From Streptomyces sp. GESEQ-4 (GTDB lineage: Bacteria; Actinomycetota; Actinomycetes; Streptomycetales; Streptomycetaceae), in assembly GCF_017948455.1 (NCBI RefSeq), contig NZ_JAFFSU010000016.1, positions 1-64,000 of the forward strand: DNA of 64,000 bases, in the 5' to 3' direction. The translations under genes and the position numbers were made by a program. Each line of letters begins with the position of its first letter. Positions within the stretch are counted from its first letter, which is position 1. Positions 25,916 to 37,135 of the stretch are shown piece after piece. The notes under the pieces were generated by a model. The model had not been told where the DNA came from and did no database searches. It saw nothing but the letters and a program-made list of their open reading frames with translations.

Positions 25916-27400
25916 TCAGCCCTTCCCCAGCAGCAGCCGGGCCTCGCCGACAGTGATGACGGAACCGGTGACGAGCACACCGCCACCGGCGAACTCGCCC
26001 TCCTCCTCGGCCAGCGTGATCGCGGCCTCCAGGGCGTCCGGCAGCCGCGGCTCGACCTGCACCCGGTCGTCCCCGAACACCTCGACGGCGATCGCGGCCA
26101 GCTCGTCGGCGTCCATCGCGCGATGGCTGGAGTTCCGCGTCACGACGACCTCCGCGAAGATCGGCTCGAAGGCCTCCAGCAGCCCCCGCACGTTCTTGTC
26201 CTCGCTCGCCCCGACCACCCCGATCAGCCGGCTGAAGTCGAAAGCCTCCCCGACCGCCTCGGCGGTGGCGCGGGCGCCCGCAGGATTGTGGGCCGCGTCC
26301 AGGACGACGGTCGGGGAACGGCGTACGACCTCCATCCGCCCCGGCGCGGCGACGGAGGCGAACGCCTTGCGGACGTGGTCGATGTCGAGCGGGTCGGAAC
26401 GCTGCGCGCCGACACCGAAGAACGCCTCTACCGCGGCGAGCGCCACGGCCGCGTTGTGCGCCTGGTAGGGGCCGTGCAGCGGCAGATACACCTCGGGGTA
26501 CTCACCGCCGAGCCCGCGCAGGGTGACCAGCTGCCCGCCGACGGCGACCTGCCGCGCGACCACCCCGAACTCCAGCCCTTCGCGGGCCACCGTGGCGTCG
26601 ACCTCGACCGCCTTCTTCAGCATCACCTGCGCCGCCTCGACGGGCTGCTGCGCCAGGATCACCGTCGCGTCCTGCTTGACGATCCCGGACTTCTCCCCTG
26701 CGATCGCGGCGGCCGTCTCGCCGAGCCGGTCGGTGTGATCGAGATCGATGGGGGTGACGACGGCGACGTCACCGTCGATCACATTTGTGGCGTCCCAGGA
26801 GCCGCCCATGCCGACCTCGACGACCGCCACATCGACGGGCGCGTCCGCGAAGGCGGAGTACGCCATGCCCGTCAGCACCTCGAAGAACGACAGCCGGAAC
26901 TCCTGCTGGCCGTCCACCATCTCGATGTACGGCTTGATGTCCTGGTACGTCTCGATGAACCGCTCGGCGGAGATCGGCGCACCGTCCAGGCTGATCCGCT
27001 CGGTGATCGACTGCACATGCGGGCTCGTGTACCTGCCGGTGCGCAGCTCGAAGGCGCCGAGCAGGGCCTCGATCATGCGGGCGGTGGAGGTCTTGCCGTT
27101 GGTGCCGGTGATGTGGATCGAGGGGTACGCGCGCTGCGGCTCGCCCAGGACGTCCATGAGTGCGGAGATCCTGGCGACCGACGGCTCCAGCTTGGTCTCG
27201 CCCCAACGCGTCGCCAGCTCCCCCTCGACCTCACGAAGGGCCTTGTCGACCTCGGGGTCCTCGGGGCGCACGGGCACGGCTGCCTCCGGCGGGCCGCCCT
27301 GGGTACGCAGGGTGCGGCTGCCGGCCTCGATGACCGCGAGGTCGGGGTCGCGGTCGGTTTCGGCGGCGACGATCTCGTCGAACGGGTCGCTTTCACTCAC
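25916..27400 (-). CDS. folC: Folylpolyglutamate synthase / dihydrofolate synthase
   Basis: 494 residues. Mur-ligase ATP motif ITGTNGKTSTARM, the SPHVQSITERI folate loop, VEVGMGGSWDATN and LDAAHNPAGA of the C-terminal domain. It adds glutamate to folates, and in many bacteria to dihydropteroate. The first 45 residues before the conserved core are a charged actinobacterial extension. GTG start; the Shine-Dalgarno is weak. Confidence 0.95.
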   Translation of the reverse strand: MSESDPFDEIVAAETDRDPDLAVIEAGSRTLRTQGGPPEAAVPVRPEDPEVDKALREVEGELATRWGETKLEPSVARISALMDVLGEPQRAYPSIHITGTNGKTSTARMIEALLGAFELRTGRYTSPHVQSITERISLDGAPISAERFIETYQDIKPYIEMVDGQQEFRLSFFEVLTGMAYSAFADAPVDVAVVEVGMGGSWDATNVIDGDVAVVTPIDLDHTDRLGETAAAIAGEKSGIVKQDATVILAQQPVEAAQVMLKKAVEVDATVAREGLEFGVVARQVAVGGQLVTLRGLGGEYPEVYLPLHGPYQAHNAAVALAAVEAFFGVGAQRSDPLDIDHVRKAFASVAAPGRMEVVRRSPTVVLDAAHNPAGARATAEAVGEAFDFSRLIGVVGASEDKNVRGLLEAFEPIFAEVVVTRNSSHRAMDADELAAIAVEVFGDDRVQVEPRLPDALEAAITLAEEEGEFAGGGVLVTGSVITVGEARLLLGKG

Positions 27401-27460
27401 GGGGTCAGTCTACGTACCCAGCCTGCGGGCAGTCGTGCCGCTGGGGCGGCACGGGTGGGC

Positions 27461-27503
27461 GCTGGGGGTCCCCCCGCTCGAGCGAAGCCGAGAGTGGGGG
27501 AGG
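27461..27503. repeat. Streptomyces-type intergenic repeat between valS and folC
   Basis: CTGGGGGTCCCCCCGCTCGA runs on through GCGAAGCCGAGAGTGGGGG. CCCCCGCTC pairs with GAGTGGGGG to form a hairpin. A smaller hairpin GTGCCG/CGGCAC (27435-27452) is next to it. The same word set is common between genes of many Streptomyces (from memory). Confidence 0.6.
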
Positions 27504-27542
27504 CACCCTGCAGCGCTGGGGAGCGACTCGCCCCTACGGCAA

Positions 27543-27577
27543 CCAAAAGCCCCCGGTGCTCAACAGCTCCGGGGGCC
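27543..27577 (-). terminator. Terminator of valS
   Basis: GCCCCCGG and CCGGGGGC form an 8-bp stem with a 12-nt loop, followed on the minus strand by CTTTTGGTT. It is 20 bp after the valS stop and likely separates valS from folC. Confidence 0.75.
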
Positions 27578-27596
27578 TTCAGCAACGTACAAACCC

Positions 27597-30221
<2,625 letters not shown>

Positions 30222-30357
30222 CCGCTCAGTTTAGAGGTGTCGCGGGCGTGTCCCGAAACGCGTTTGTTCTGTAACACTGCGCCCCCCGATGCCGTGCGGC
30301 CCCTGTGCCTGCGCCAGGATGTCGGGAACACATAAGCATCTGGAGGGGAACCCAGAA

Positions 30358-31347
30358 ATGAGCTACAACCAGCCGGGCCCGTACGGCGGGCAGCCCCAGC
30401 AGCCCGGACCGTACGGCCAGCCGGGTCCGTACGGCCAGCAGCCGCAGGCCCCCCAGCCCGGCTATGGCTACCCCCAGCAGGCTCCGCCCGCCCAGCCCGG
30501 TTACGGCTACCCCCAGCAGCCCCCGCAGGGCGTCCCGCCCCAGACCCCTCCCTACGGTCAGCAGCAGCCCTACGGCCAGCAGCAGCCGTACGGACAGGCC
30601 CCGTACGGCGCCCCGCAGCCGCCGGCTCCGGGTGGCGGCAAGAAGAAGGCGGGCCTCATCATCGGCGCGGTGGCCGTCGTGGCGGCGATCGGCGTGGGCG
30701 CGTTCTTCGCCGTCGGCGGGGGCAGGGGCGGCGGCGGGGGCGGCATCGAGGACGACGGCGCGCACAAGCTGACGACGCCGGAGACGGTGCTCAGCGAGTA
30801 CAAGCTGTTCACCAAGGACTCCGAGGGCTCCGGCACGGACACGGCCGAGGACCTGGCGAAGAGCGGCGTCAAGAACGGCACCGCGGTCTCCGGCATCTAC
30901 TCGACGGCCGACCTGAGCGACTTCGACCCCAAGGACCCCTCCACCGCGCCCGACCCCAGCGAGATCGCGACGGCCAAGGGCATCACCTACATCGGCGCCT
31001 ACGGTGAGATCGCCGATCCCGAGAAGTCCCTGGACGAGTTCTTCGCGCTGATCAAGAAGGAGTCCCAGGACAACTCCTCGGCCTCGGGCAGCAGCACGGC
31101 CGCCCCGAAGACCGAGATGGTCGGCGAGCCCGAAGCGGTCGAGATCGACGGTGCGGTGATGAAGTGCCAGGCGGCCAAGGGCACCGACCTGGCGACGCAG
31201 AAGGCGAAGACCGACTGGTTCTGTGCCTGGGCCGACTACAGCACGATGACCATGGTCTCCCCCGGTGACGCCAGCAAGGGCATGACGAAGGACGTCGCCG
31301 CCGACCTCACCAGGAAGCTCCGCGACGAGATCCGCGTCAAGGCCTGA
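30358..31347 (+). CDS. Pro/Gln/Gly/Tyr-rich membrane-anchored protein, unknown function
   Basis: 329 residues. Residues 1-95 are low-complexity tandem GPYGQ / QPGYGYPQQ units, followed by GGKKKAG and one TM helix (LIIGAVAVVAAIGVGAFFAV). A Gly tract precedes an extracytoplasmic domain of about 200 residues that carries two Cys residues in its C-terminal half (VMKCQAAKG, DWFCAWADY). The layout (cytoplasmic PGYQ tract, TM, exported domain) is common in Streptomyces; no enzymatic motif is visible. GGAGGGG lies 9 nt before the ATG. Divergent from valS, convergent with clpX. Confidence 0.85.
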   Translation: MSYNQPGPYGGQPQQPGPYGQPGPYGQQPQAPQPGYGYPQQAPPAQPGYGYPQQPPQGVPPQTPPYGQQQPYGQQQPYGQAPYGAPQPPAPGGGKKKAGLIIGAVAVVAAIGVGAFFAVGGGRGGGGGGIEDDGAHKLTTPETVLSEYKLFTKDSEGSGTDTAEDLAKSGVKNGTAVSGIYSTADLSDFDPKDPSTAPDPSEIATAKGITYIGAYGEIADPEKSLDEFFALIKKESQDNSSASGSSTAAPKTEMVGEPEAVEIDGAVMKCQAAKGTDLATQKAKTDWFCAWADYSTMTMVSPGDASKGMTKDVAADLTRKLRDEIRVKA

Positions 31348-31365
31348 CGGTCTCCGTCAACAGCG

Positions 31366-31397
31366 AAGGGGCCCCGGTCGGCTGACCGGGGCCCCTT
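31366..31397. terminator. Bidirectional terminator between the membrane protein gene and clpX
   Basis: A perfect 14-bp stem AAGGGGCCCCGGTC/GACCGGGGCCCCTT with a 4-nt loop lies between the two convergent stops. Its A/T-rich stem ends serve both directions. Confidence 0.9.
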
Positions 31398-31415
31398 GCC
31401 GTGTGCGTACGGCGG

Positions 31416-32702
31416 CTACGCCGACTTCTGCTCGCCCGAGCCCCGCCCGCGTGCGTCGCGCGGGATCAGGGTCGGGTTGACGTTCGAGTGGACGACCTCG
31501 GCGGTGATGACGACGCGGGCGACGTCCTTGCGGGACGGGATCTCGTACATCACGCCCTGGAGGACTTCCTCCATGATGGCGCGCAGGCCACGGGCGCCGG
31601 TCTGGCGGAGGATGGCCTGGTCGGCGATGGCTTCGAGGGCCTCGCGTTCGAAGTCGAGTTCCACGCCGTCGAGTTCGAAGAGGCGCTCGTACTGCTTCAC
31701 GAGCGCGTTGCGCGGCTCGATCAGGATCTGGAGCAGGGCCTCGCGGTCCAGGTTGTGGACGCTCGTGATGACGGGGAGGCGGCCGATGAACTCGGGGATC
31801 ATGCCGAACTTGACCAAGTCCTCCGGCATGACGTCCTCGAACTGGTCCTTGGACTGCAGCTCCCGCTTCGAGCGGATCGTCGCGCCGAAGCCGATGCCCT
31901 TCGCGCCGGCCCGGGACTCGATGATCTTCTCCAGTCCGGCGAAGGCGCCGCCCACGATGAACAGGACGTTCGTCGTGTCGATCTGGATGAACTCCTGGTG
32001 GGGGTGCTTGCGCCCGCCCTGCGGCGGTACGGAGGCCGTCGTGCCTTCGAGGATCTTCAGCAGCGCCTGCTGGACGCCCTCGCCGCTCACATCCCTGGTG
32101 ATCGACGGGTTCTCGCTCTTGCGGGCCACCTTGTCGATCTCGTCGATGTAGATGATCCCGGTCTCGGCCTTCTTGACGTCGTAGTCGGCCGCCTGGATGA
32201 GCTTCAGCAGGATGTTCTCGACGTCCTCGCCGACGTACCCGGCCTCCGTCAGCGCCGTCGCGTCGGCGATGGCGAACGGGACGTTGAGCATGCGCGCGAG
32301 GGTCTGGGCCAGCAGGGTCTTGCCGGAGCCCGTGGGGCCGAGCAGCAGGATGTTGGACTTCGCCAACTCGATGGCGTCCTCGCGGCTTTGGGCGCCGCCG
32401 TTCTCACCGGCCTGGACCCGCTTGTAGTGGTTGTACACCGCGACGGAGAGCGCCTTCTTGGCGGCCTCCTGGCCGACCACATAGCCCTCGAGGAACTCGT
32501 AGATCTCGCGCGGTTTGGGGAGTTCCTCCCAGCGCACCTCGCTGGTCTCCGCGAGTTCTTCCTCGATGATCTCGTTGCAGAGATCGATGCACTCGTCGCA
32601 GATGTACACACCGGGGCCTGCGATGAGCTTCTTGACCTGCTTCTGGCTCTTGCCGCAGAACGAGCACTTGAGCAGATCGCCGCCGTCACCGATGCGTGCC
32701 AC
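31416..32702 (-). CDS. clpX: ATP-dependent Clp protease ATP-binding subunit ClpX
   Basis: 428 residues. An N-terminal zinc-binding domain has CSFC and CDEC (Cys13, 16, 35, 38). The AAA+ module has Walker A GPTGSGKT, Walker B IIYIDEIDKVARKSE, the GYVGEDVE pore loop and GAR sensor 2. It unfolds substrates for ClpP1P2. Start GTG (VARIGDGGDLLKCSFCG); the longer frame upstream is not conserved. It follows clpP2 by 184 bp containing a large inverted repeat, so it may have its own promoter. Confidence 0.98.
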   Translation of the reverse strand: MARIGDGGDLLKCSFCGKSQKQVKKLIAGPGVYICDECIDLCNEIIEEELAETSEVRWEELPKPREIYEFLEGYVVGQEAAKKALSVAVYNHYKRVQAGENGGAQSREDAIELAKSNILLLGPTGSGKTLLAQTLARMLNVPFAIADATALTEAGYVGEDVENILLKLIQAADYDVKKAETGIIYIDEIDKVARKSENPSITRDVSGEGVQQALLKILEGTTASVPPQGGRKHPHQEFIQIDTTNVLFIVGGAFAGLEKIIESRAGAKGIGFGATIRSKRELQSKDQFEDVMPEDLVKFGMIPEFIGRLPVITSVHNLDREALLQILIEPRNALVKQYERLFELDGVELDFEREALEAIADQAILRQTGARGLRAIMEEVLQGVMYEIPSRKDVARVVITAEVVHSNVNPTLIPRDARGRGSGEQKSA

Positions 32703-32800
32703 GGTGTGCTTCCCCTTCGCCTGGGAGACGCCTAGGTCCAGCGGCTCCTGGTGCTGCCTTATGTCCGACGGTACCTTGCCGGGGCCCTCGTTCGGGCCCC

Positions 32801-32860
32801 CCTTGGCACGGTTCACTTCCACGCGCGCTTTGTCGTGCACAGTCCCGAACCGTGCCAAGG
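32801..32860 (-). promoter_or_regulatory. 14-bp perfect inverted repeat in the clpP2-clpX gap
   Basis: CCTTGGCACGGTTC (32801-32814) is repeated inverted at 32847-32860, with 32 bp between. On the minus strand it begins 26 bp after the clpP2 stop and ends about 100 bp before clpX. It could be an attenuator/terminator hairpin or a paired operator controlling clpX separately. Confidence 0.6.
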
Positions 32861-32886
32861 AGCGGCAGACGATACAGCCTTCCGCG

Positions 32887-33567
32887 TCAGCGGACCGATT
32901 CGTTGTTAATCTTCCGGGTCGAGATGATCTGATCGATCAGGCCGTACGACAGCGCGTCCTCGGCCGTGAGGATCTTGTCGCGCTCGATGTCCTCGCGGAT
33001 CTTCTCGATCGGCGTGGTGGAGTGCTTGGCCAGCATCTCCTCCAGCTGTGCACGCATCCGGAGGATCTCGTTGGCGGCGATCTCCAGGTCGGAGACCTGA
33101 CCGCGGCCCGTCTCGCTGTACGGCTGGTGGATCAGGATGCGGGCGTTCGGCAGCGCCATGCGCTTGCCGGGCGAGCCGGCCGCGAGCAGGACGGCCGCGG
33201 CGGAGGCCGCCTGGCCCATGCAGACCGTCTGGATGTCCGGCTTCACGAACTGCATCGTGTCGTAGATCGCAGTCAGCGCCGTGAAGGAACCACCGGGGCT
33301 GTTGATGTAGACCGAGATGTCCCGGTCGGGGTCCATCGACTCCAGGCACAGCAGCTGCGCCATGACGTCGTTGGCGGAGGCGTCGTCGATCTGCACGCCG
33401 AGGAAGATCACCCGCTCCTCGAAGAGCTTCGCGTACGGGTCGTACTCGCGGACGCCCTGCGAGGTGCGCTCGACGAAGCGGGGGATGACGTACCGGGACT
33501 CGGCGACGGGCACCGTGCTCTCGGCGCGTGCGCGGTCGTACATGCCGCGGCCGGGGAAGTCGTTCAC
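32887..33567 (-). CDS. clpP2: ATP-dependent Clp protease proteolytic subunit ClpP2
   Basis: 226 residues. Catalytic Ser in MGQAASAAAV, His in LIHQPYSETG and the Asp in LTAEDALSYGLID give the ClpP triad. The longer N-terminal stretch (ESRYVIPRFVERTSQGVREY) is characteristic of actinobacterial ClpP2. GTG start (VNDFPGRG). Works as a mixed ClpP1P2 tetradecamer with ClpX/ClpC. 51 bp after clpP1. Confidence 0.97.
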   Translation of the reverse strand: MNDFPGRGMYDRARAESTVPVAESRYVIPRFVERTSQGVREYDPYAKLFEERVIFLGVQIDDASANDVMAQLLCLESMDPDRDISVYINSPGGSFTALTAIYDTMQFVKPDIQTVCMGQAASAAAVLLAAGSPGKRMALPNARILIHQPYSETGRGQVSDLEIAANEILRMRAQLEEMLAKHSTTPIEKIREDIERDKILTAEDALSYGLIDQIISTRKINNESVR

Positions 33568-33618
33568 TGTCTGTCTCCTAGAAGGCTGAGGCGGTCGGCT
33601 GGGGGCTGCACGGGGACC

Positions 33619-34233
33619 TCAGGCCCCGGTGCCGCCGCCGCCCGGCAAGCTCGCGGCGTGCGTGATGACATCGTCGATCAGGCCGTACTCCTTGGCCTCG
33701 TCGGCGTCGAACCACCGGTCGCGGTCGGAGTCACGGGTGATCTGCTCGATGCTCTGGCCGGTGTGGAAGGACGTCAGCTCCGCCATCTTCTTCTTGGTGT
33801 GCAGCAGCCGCTCGGCGTGGATCTTGATGTCCGAGGCCGAACCGGCGAGGCCTGCGGAGGGCTGGTGGATCAGGATCTCGGCGTTCGGGAGCGCGAAGCG
33901 CTTGCCCGGGGTACCCGCGCTGAGGAGGAACTGGCCCATCGAGGCGGCGAGGCCCATCGCGATCGTCACCACGTCGTTCTTGATGAACTGCATGGTGTCG
34001 TAGATCGCCATACCGGCCGTGATCGAGCCGCCGGGGCTGTTGATGTAGAGGTTGATGTCCTTGTCCGGGTCAGCGGCAAGGAGCAGCAGCTGCGCGGTGA
34101 TCTTGTTCGCGATGTCGTCGTCGACCGGCTGGCCGAGGAAGATGATCCGCTCGTTGAGCAGCCGGTTGTAGACCTGGTCGCCGAGGCCACCGAAGGAAGG
34201 CTCGCCGGCGGCTGTAGGCATCAGATTCGTCAC
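33619..34233 (-). CDS. clpP1: ATP-dependent Clp protease proteolytic subunit ClpP1
   Basis: 204 residues from GTG (VTNLMPTAAGEPSFGG), with AGGTGG upstream. Active-site Ser in MGLAASMGQFLL and His in LIHQPSAGLAG; the C-terminus is Gly-rich. First gene of clpP1-clpP2(-clpX). In S. lividans this promoter is activated by ClgR; a related site is noted 150 bp upstream. Confidence 0.97.
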   Translation of the reverse strand: MTNLMPTAAGEPSFGGLGDQVYNRLLNERIIFLGQPVDDDIANKITAQLLLLAADPDKDINLYINSPGGSITAGMAIYDTMQFIKNDVVTIAMGLAASMGQFLLSAGTPGKRFALPNAEILIHQPSAGLAGSASDIKIHAERLLHTKKKMAELTSFHTGQSIEQITRDSDRDRWFDADEAKEYGLIDDVITHAASLPGGGGTGA

Positions 34234-34378
34234 GTATCCACCTGCTCGTCTAAAACGACGGCGCCGGGCCGTCTTCACGTATCCCTGCGGGGGCCTCCGG
34301 CGGTTCGGCCGAGGTTCTGGCCCCCTATTCATGGACCCTAACGCGCTGGTCCCTTCGGGGAATCCCGGAGAGGTGAGT

Positions 34379-34392
34379 GTTCGCCGGGGGCG
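34379..34392 (-). promoter_or_regulatory. ClgR-like half-palindrome upstream of clpP1
   Basis: GTTCGC-N5-GCG on the plus strand resembles the ClgR activator motif described upstream of Streptomyces clp and lon genes. As I recall it, the published motif has one more base of spacing. It lies about 146 bp before the clpP1 start. Confidence 0.4.
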
Positions 34393-34465
34393 TAGAGCCT
34401 GCGGCTGGCGGGGCGGTTGCTACTCGCCGTGATTGTGCGGGTACGGGGGCGGGTGCGGGTGGGGT

Positions 34466-34503
34466 GTGGCTGGTCGCGCAGTTCCCCGCGCCCCTGGGTG
34501 GGC
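34466..34503. repeat. Streptomyces-type intergenic repeat (GTGGCTGGTCGCGC family)
   Basis: GTGGCTGGTCGCGCAGTTCC runs into CCCGCGCCCCTGGGTGGGC. It shares its first 13 bases (one mismatch) and the CCCCGCGCCCCT block with the element at 21728-21792, so at least two relatives occur in this window. Confidence 0.55.
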
Positions 34504-34522
34504 TTGCTCGCCGCATGACAGA

Positions 34523-34556
34523 AGGGCCCCTGGGTTTCGCACCACCCAAGAGCCCT
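34523..34556 (-). terminator. Terminator of tig
   Basis: A 13-nt stem (AGGGCCCCTGGGT with ACCCAAGAGCCCT, two G-U type pairs) and an 8-nt loop lie 29 bp after the tig stop. There is no U-tract. Confidence 0.65.
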
Positions 34557-34584
34557 CCCGTACGACCTATCTGGCGCCGTGGGC

Positions 34585-35982
34585 TCAGCCCTCGGTCTTC
34601 TCCTCGGCGGGGGTTTCGGCGTCGCCGGCCTCCGCGAGTTCGACCGTCTCCGTGGCCTGCTCGACCTCGTCCTCGTCGTCGAGGTCGATGATCTCGCCGT
34701 TGGTGTCCTTGACCGTGGCCTTCTCGACGACGACGGCCAGGGCCTTGCCGCGGGCGACCTCGCCGACCAGGAGGGGGACCTGGCCGCCCTCGACGACGGC
34801 CTGGGCGAACTGGTCGGGGGACATGCCGGAGGAAGCGGCGCGGCGCATGAGGTGCTCGGTGAGCTCCTCCTGGTTGACGTTGAGCTTCTCCTGCTTGACG
34901 AGCTCGTCGAGCACGAACTGGGTCTTGATGCCCTTGACCGCGGCCTCGCGGGTCTCGGTCTCGAACTCCTCGACCGTCTTGCCCTGGATCTCCAGGTACT
35001 TCTCGAGGTCGAGGCCCATCTGACCGAGCTGGTGGTGCTCGAGGTTGTGCTTACGGGTGTTGATCTCGTCCTCGAGCAGCTTCTCGGGGACGGGCACCTC
35101 GACCAGCTCGAGCAGCTTCTCCAGGACGCGCTCCTGGGCCTGCGTGGCCTGGTCGTACTGCTTCATGTTCTCGAGGCGCTTGCGGCTGTCGGCCTTGAGC
35201 TCGTCGAGGGTGTCGAACTCGGAGGCGAGCTGCGCGAAGTCGTCGTCCAGCTCGGGGAGCTCGCGCGCGGCGACCTGGGAGACCTTGACGGTGACCTCGG
35301 CCTCCTTGCCGGCCGCGGAGCCGCCCTTGAGCTCGGAGGTGAAGGTGGCCTCGCCACCGGCCTCCAGGCCCTTCACGGCGTCGTCGATGCCGTCGAGGAG
35401 CTCGCCGGAGCCGATGGTGTAGGAGACACCGCTCGCCACGCCGTCCTCGAGGATCTCGCCCTCGACCTTGGCCTCCAGGTCGAGGGTGACGACGTCGCCG
35501 TCCTCGGCGGCACGCTCGACCGGGGAGGTGGAGGCGAAGCGCTCGCGGAGCTGCTCGACGGACTCCGCGATGTCGTCCTCCGTCACCTCGACGGCGTCGA
35601 CCTCGACCTCGATGCCGGAGAAGTCCGGGATCTCCAGGGTCGGGCGGATGTCGACCTCGGCGGTGAAGTTCAGCGTCTCGCCGTCCTTCAGCTCGGTGAT
35701 GTCGACCTCGGGCTGGCCCAGGACGTCGATCTCGGCCTCGTTGACCGCCTCGGTGTAGAACTTGGGCAGCGCGTCGTTGACGGCCTCCTCCAGAACCGCA
35801 CCGCGGCCGAACCGCTGGTCGATGATGCGGGCGGGGATCTTGCCCTTGCGGAAGCCCTTCACCGTGACCTGCTGGTTGATCTTCTTGTACGCCGCGTCGA
35901 GGCTGTCCTTGAGCTCCTCGAAGGGCACCTCGACAGTGAGCCGAACCCGGGTCGGGTTCAGGGTCTCCACGGCGCTCTTCAC
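34585..35982 (-). CDS. tig: Trigger factor chaperone
   Basis: 465 residues. The ribosome-binding N-domain has the GFRKGKIPARII signature, the PPIase domain covers about 160-245 (EDGDVVTLDLEAKVEG), and a long helical C-domain ends in an acidic actinobacterial tail (EIIDLDDEDEVEQA). It folds nascent chains and is also a peptidyl-prolyl isomerase. GTG start (VKSAVETLNPTRVRL) with AAGGAGA; the frame upstream overlaps tRNA-Pro and is not coding. Conserved neighbour of clpP1-clpP2-clpX. Confidence 0.97.
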   Translation of the reverse strand: MKSAVETLNPTRVRLTVEVPFEELKDSLDAAYKKINQQVTVKGFRKGKIPARIIDQRFGRGAVLEEAVNDALPKFYTEAVNEAEIDVLGQPEVDITELKDGETLNFTAEVDIRPTLEIPDFSGIEVEVDAVEVTEDDIAESVEQLRERFASTSPVERAAEDGDVVTLDLEAKVEGEILEDGVASGVSYTIGSGELLDGIDDAVKGLEAGGEATFTSELKGGSAAGKEAEVTVKVSQVAARELPELDDDFAQLASEFDTLDELKADSRKRLENMKQYDQATQAQERVLEKLLELVEVPVPEKLLEDEINTRKHNLEHHQLGQMGLDLEKYLEIQGKTVEEFETETREAAVKGIKTQFVLDELVKQEKLNVNQEELTEHLMRRAASSGMSPDQFAQAVVEGGQVPLLVGEVARGKALAVVVEKATVKDTNGEIIDLDDEDEVEQATETVELAEAGDAETPAEEKTEG

Positions 35983-36160
35983 GGTTCGGTCTCCTTGTGG
36001 CTGACTTCTTGGTTTCTGCCGGAGCCAGACTGGCCCGGCGGATTTCGCCGCCCGGAGGACTTCAGTGATCTTCACTGCCGAGACACACGGACGCGCAGCT
36101 TGCATAGTAGCCGTAGCCGCCGGACGCCCCCAAAGGCGATCATGCGAGGTGATCCGTACG

Positions 36161-36237
36161 TGGTCGGGGTGGCGGGATTTGAACCCACGGCCTTCCGCTC
36201 CCAAAGCGGACGCGCTACCAAGCTGCGCCACACCCCG
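36161..36237 (-). tRNA. tRNA-Pro (TGG anticodon)
   Basis: Acceptor arms CGGGGTG/CACCCCG, anticodon stem TCCGC/GCGGA with loop TTTGGGA (anticodon TGG), T-loop TTCAAAT. The genomic 3' CCA is encoded. It lies divergent from tRNA-Gly, between tig and the small membrane protein gene. Confidence 0.96.
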
Positions 36238-36368
36238 TGCTGGTGCGACACGTAGGGTACATGCCCGCAGGCTGTGCGGCTGCCGCAATTATGGGGTGTG
36301 CGATGAGGGGGCACGACCCGCTACGATGCCTGCAGTGCCGCGGTCGGCTGACCTGCGGCGCGTGCTGT

Positions 36369-36442
36369 GCGGGCGTAGCTCAATGGTAGAGCCCTAGTCT
36401 TCCAAACTAGCTACGCGGGTTCGATTCCCGTCGCCCGCTCCA
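36369..36442 (+). tRNA. tRNA-Gly (TCC anticodon)
   Basis: Acceptor GCGGGCG/CGCCCGC, anticodon stem CTAGT/ACTAG with loop CTTCCAA (anticodon TCC), T-arm GGGTTCGATTCCC. Discriminator T, with CCA encoded. A UUCG-looped terminator follows at once. Confidence 0.96.
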
Positions 36443-36444
36443 TG

Positions 36445-36472
36445 AGGGCCCGGTTCTTCGGAACCGGGCCCT
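36445..36472 (+). terminator. Terminator after tRNA-Gly
   Basis: Perfect 12-bp stem AGGGCCCGGTTC/GAACCGGGCCCT with a UUCG tetraloop, starting 3 nt after the tRNA CCA and followed by TCT. Confidence 0.9.
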
Positions 36473-36496
36473 TCTGCATGTCACGAGGCCGGCCGG

Positions 36497-36691
36497 TCAG
36501 AACTGGATCTCGTTGATCGTCTGGGCTATCGAGTCGAGGAAGCGCTGGATGTCGTCGGCCATACCCGTCGAGGCGAGGAAGAAGCCGAAGAGGACCGCGA
36601 CGACCGCGGGGCCGGCCTTGATGTTCCCTGCCCGGATCATCACCACCAGGATGATCGCCAATAGCAGCACCACTGACAGTGAAATGGCCAC
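36497..36691 (-). CDS. Small conserved membrane protein, unknown function
   Basis: 64 residues: a GTG start (VAISLSVVLLLAIILVVM), one clear TM helix, a second hydrophobic stretch (AVVAVLFGFFLASTGM) and an amphipathic C-terminus (IQRFLDSIAQTINEIQF). I recall similar 60-70 residue proteins in other Streptomyces, but no function is known. It is convergent with tRNA-Gly and its terminator. A longer frame through the same bases reads into the tRNA and was rejected. Confidence 0.7.
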   Translation of the reverse strand: MAISLSVVLLLAIILVVMIRAGNIKAGPAVVAVLFGFFLASTGMADDIQRFLDSIAQTINEIQF

Positions 36692-37135
36692 AACTGATCA
36701 CACCCTCGGTCGGATCCGCTCTCCCGGCCCGGGATGCCGCCCCGCGCACCCCCGCCAGAACCATCGTGCCACCAACGGGGCCTCGGTATGCGGCCCGTGA
36801 CGTATCGTCTGCCACGCCTGCATCCGACAAATCAGGATCTGTCCGTACGAACTCATATCTCTGTCACAGCTTGCGACACAATTCGCCGGTCAACTCCGCA
36901 AGGAATTCGGCCGGTTCGTTTCGGTGTCCACACAACGCGTTCGCAGGTAATTCGATTTGTTGCGCACAAAGACAACGGAAGCGGACATTCCGTCGCTCTG
37001 CGCGAGTGACCCACTGTGTTCACCGTCACGTCATCCGCGATGCCAACTTCCGGCAAACACAGGTGGTCGGACCGGAAAAGCAGGAATGACGTCGGGGTTT
37101 TACGAGAGCCCACAGGCAACGCTAGGGTGCCTCAG
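36692..37135. other. Intergenic region with reduced GC, divergent promoters
   Basis: About 440 bp between the small membrane protein and the acyltransferase gene. From 36810 to 37010 the sequence is clearly less GC-rich than its surroundings, as expected for promoters of both divergent genes. No RNA gene, attachment-site duplication of the nearby tRNAs or integrase remnant was seen. Confidence 0.6.

Larger units (their letters stand above)
34234..34584. other. Intergenic region tig-clpP1
   Basis: About 350 bp without a gene. It contains, from the clpP1 side, the clpP1 promoter zone, the ClgR-like site (34379-34392), a Streptomyces-type repeat (34466-34503) and the tig terminator hairpin (34523-34556). 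No additional ORF is supported. Confidence 0.7.

Noticed and set aside
30222..30357. T-box or other riboswitch before valS
   Set aside because: The gap is short and shows no T-box specifier stem, antiterminator sequence or terminator on the minus strand.
36411..36830. A 139-codon minus-strand frame through tRNA-Gly
   Set aside because: It reads through the tRNA and its terminator; the smaller 64-codon frame gives a sensible membrane protein instead.
36161..37135. Integrated element at the tRNA genes
   Set aside because: No integrase, no repeat of a tRNA 3' end, and the lower GC is limited to a short promoter-like region.
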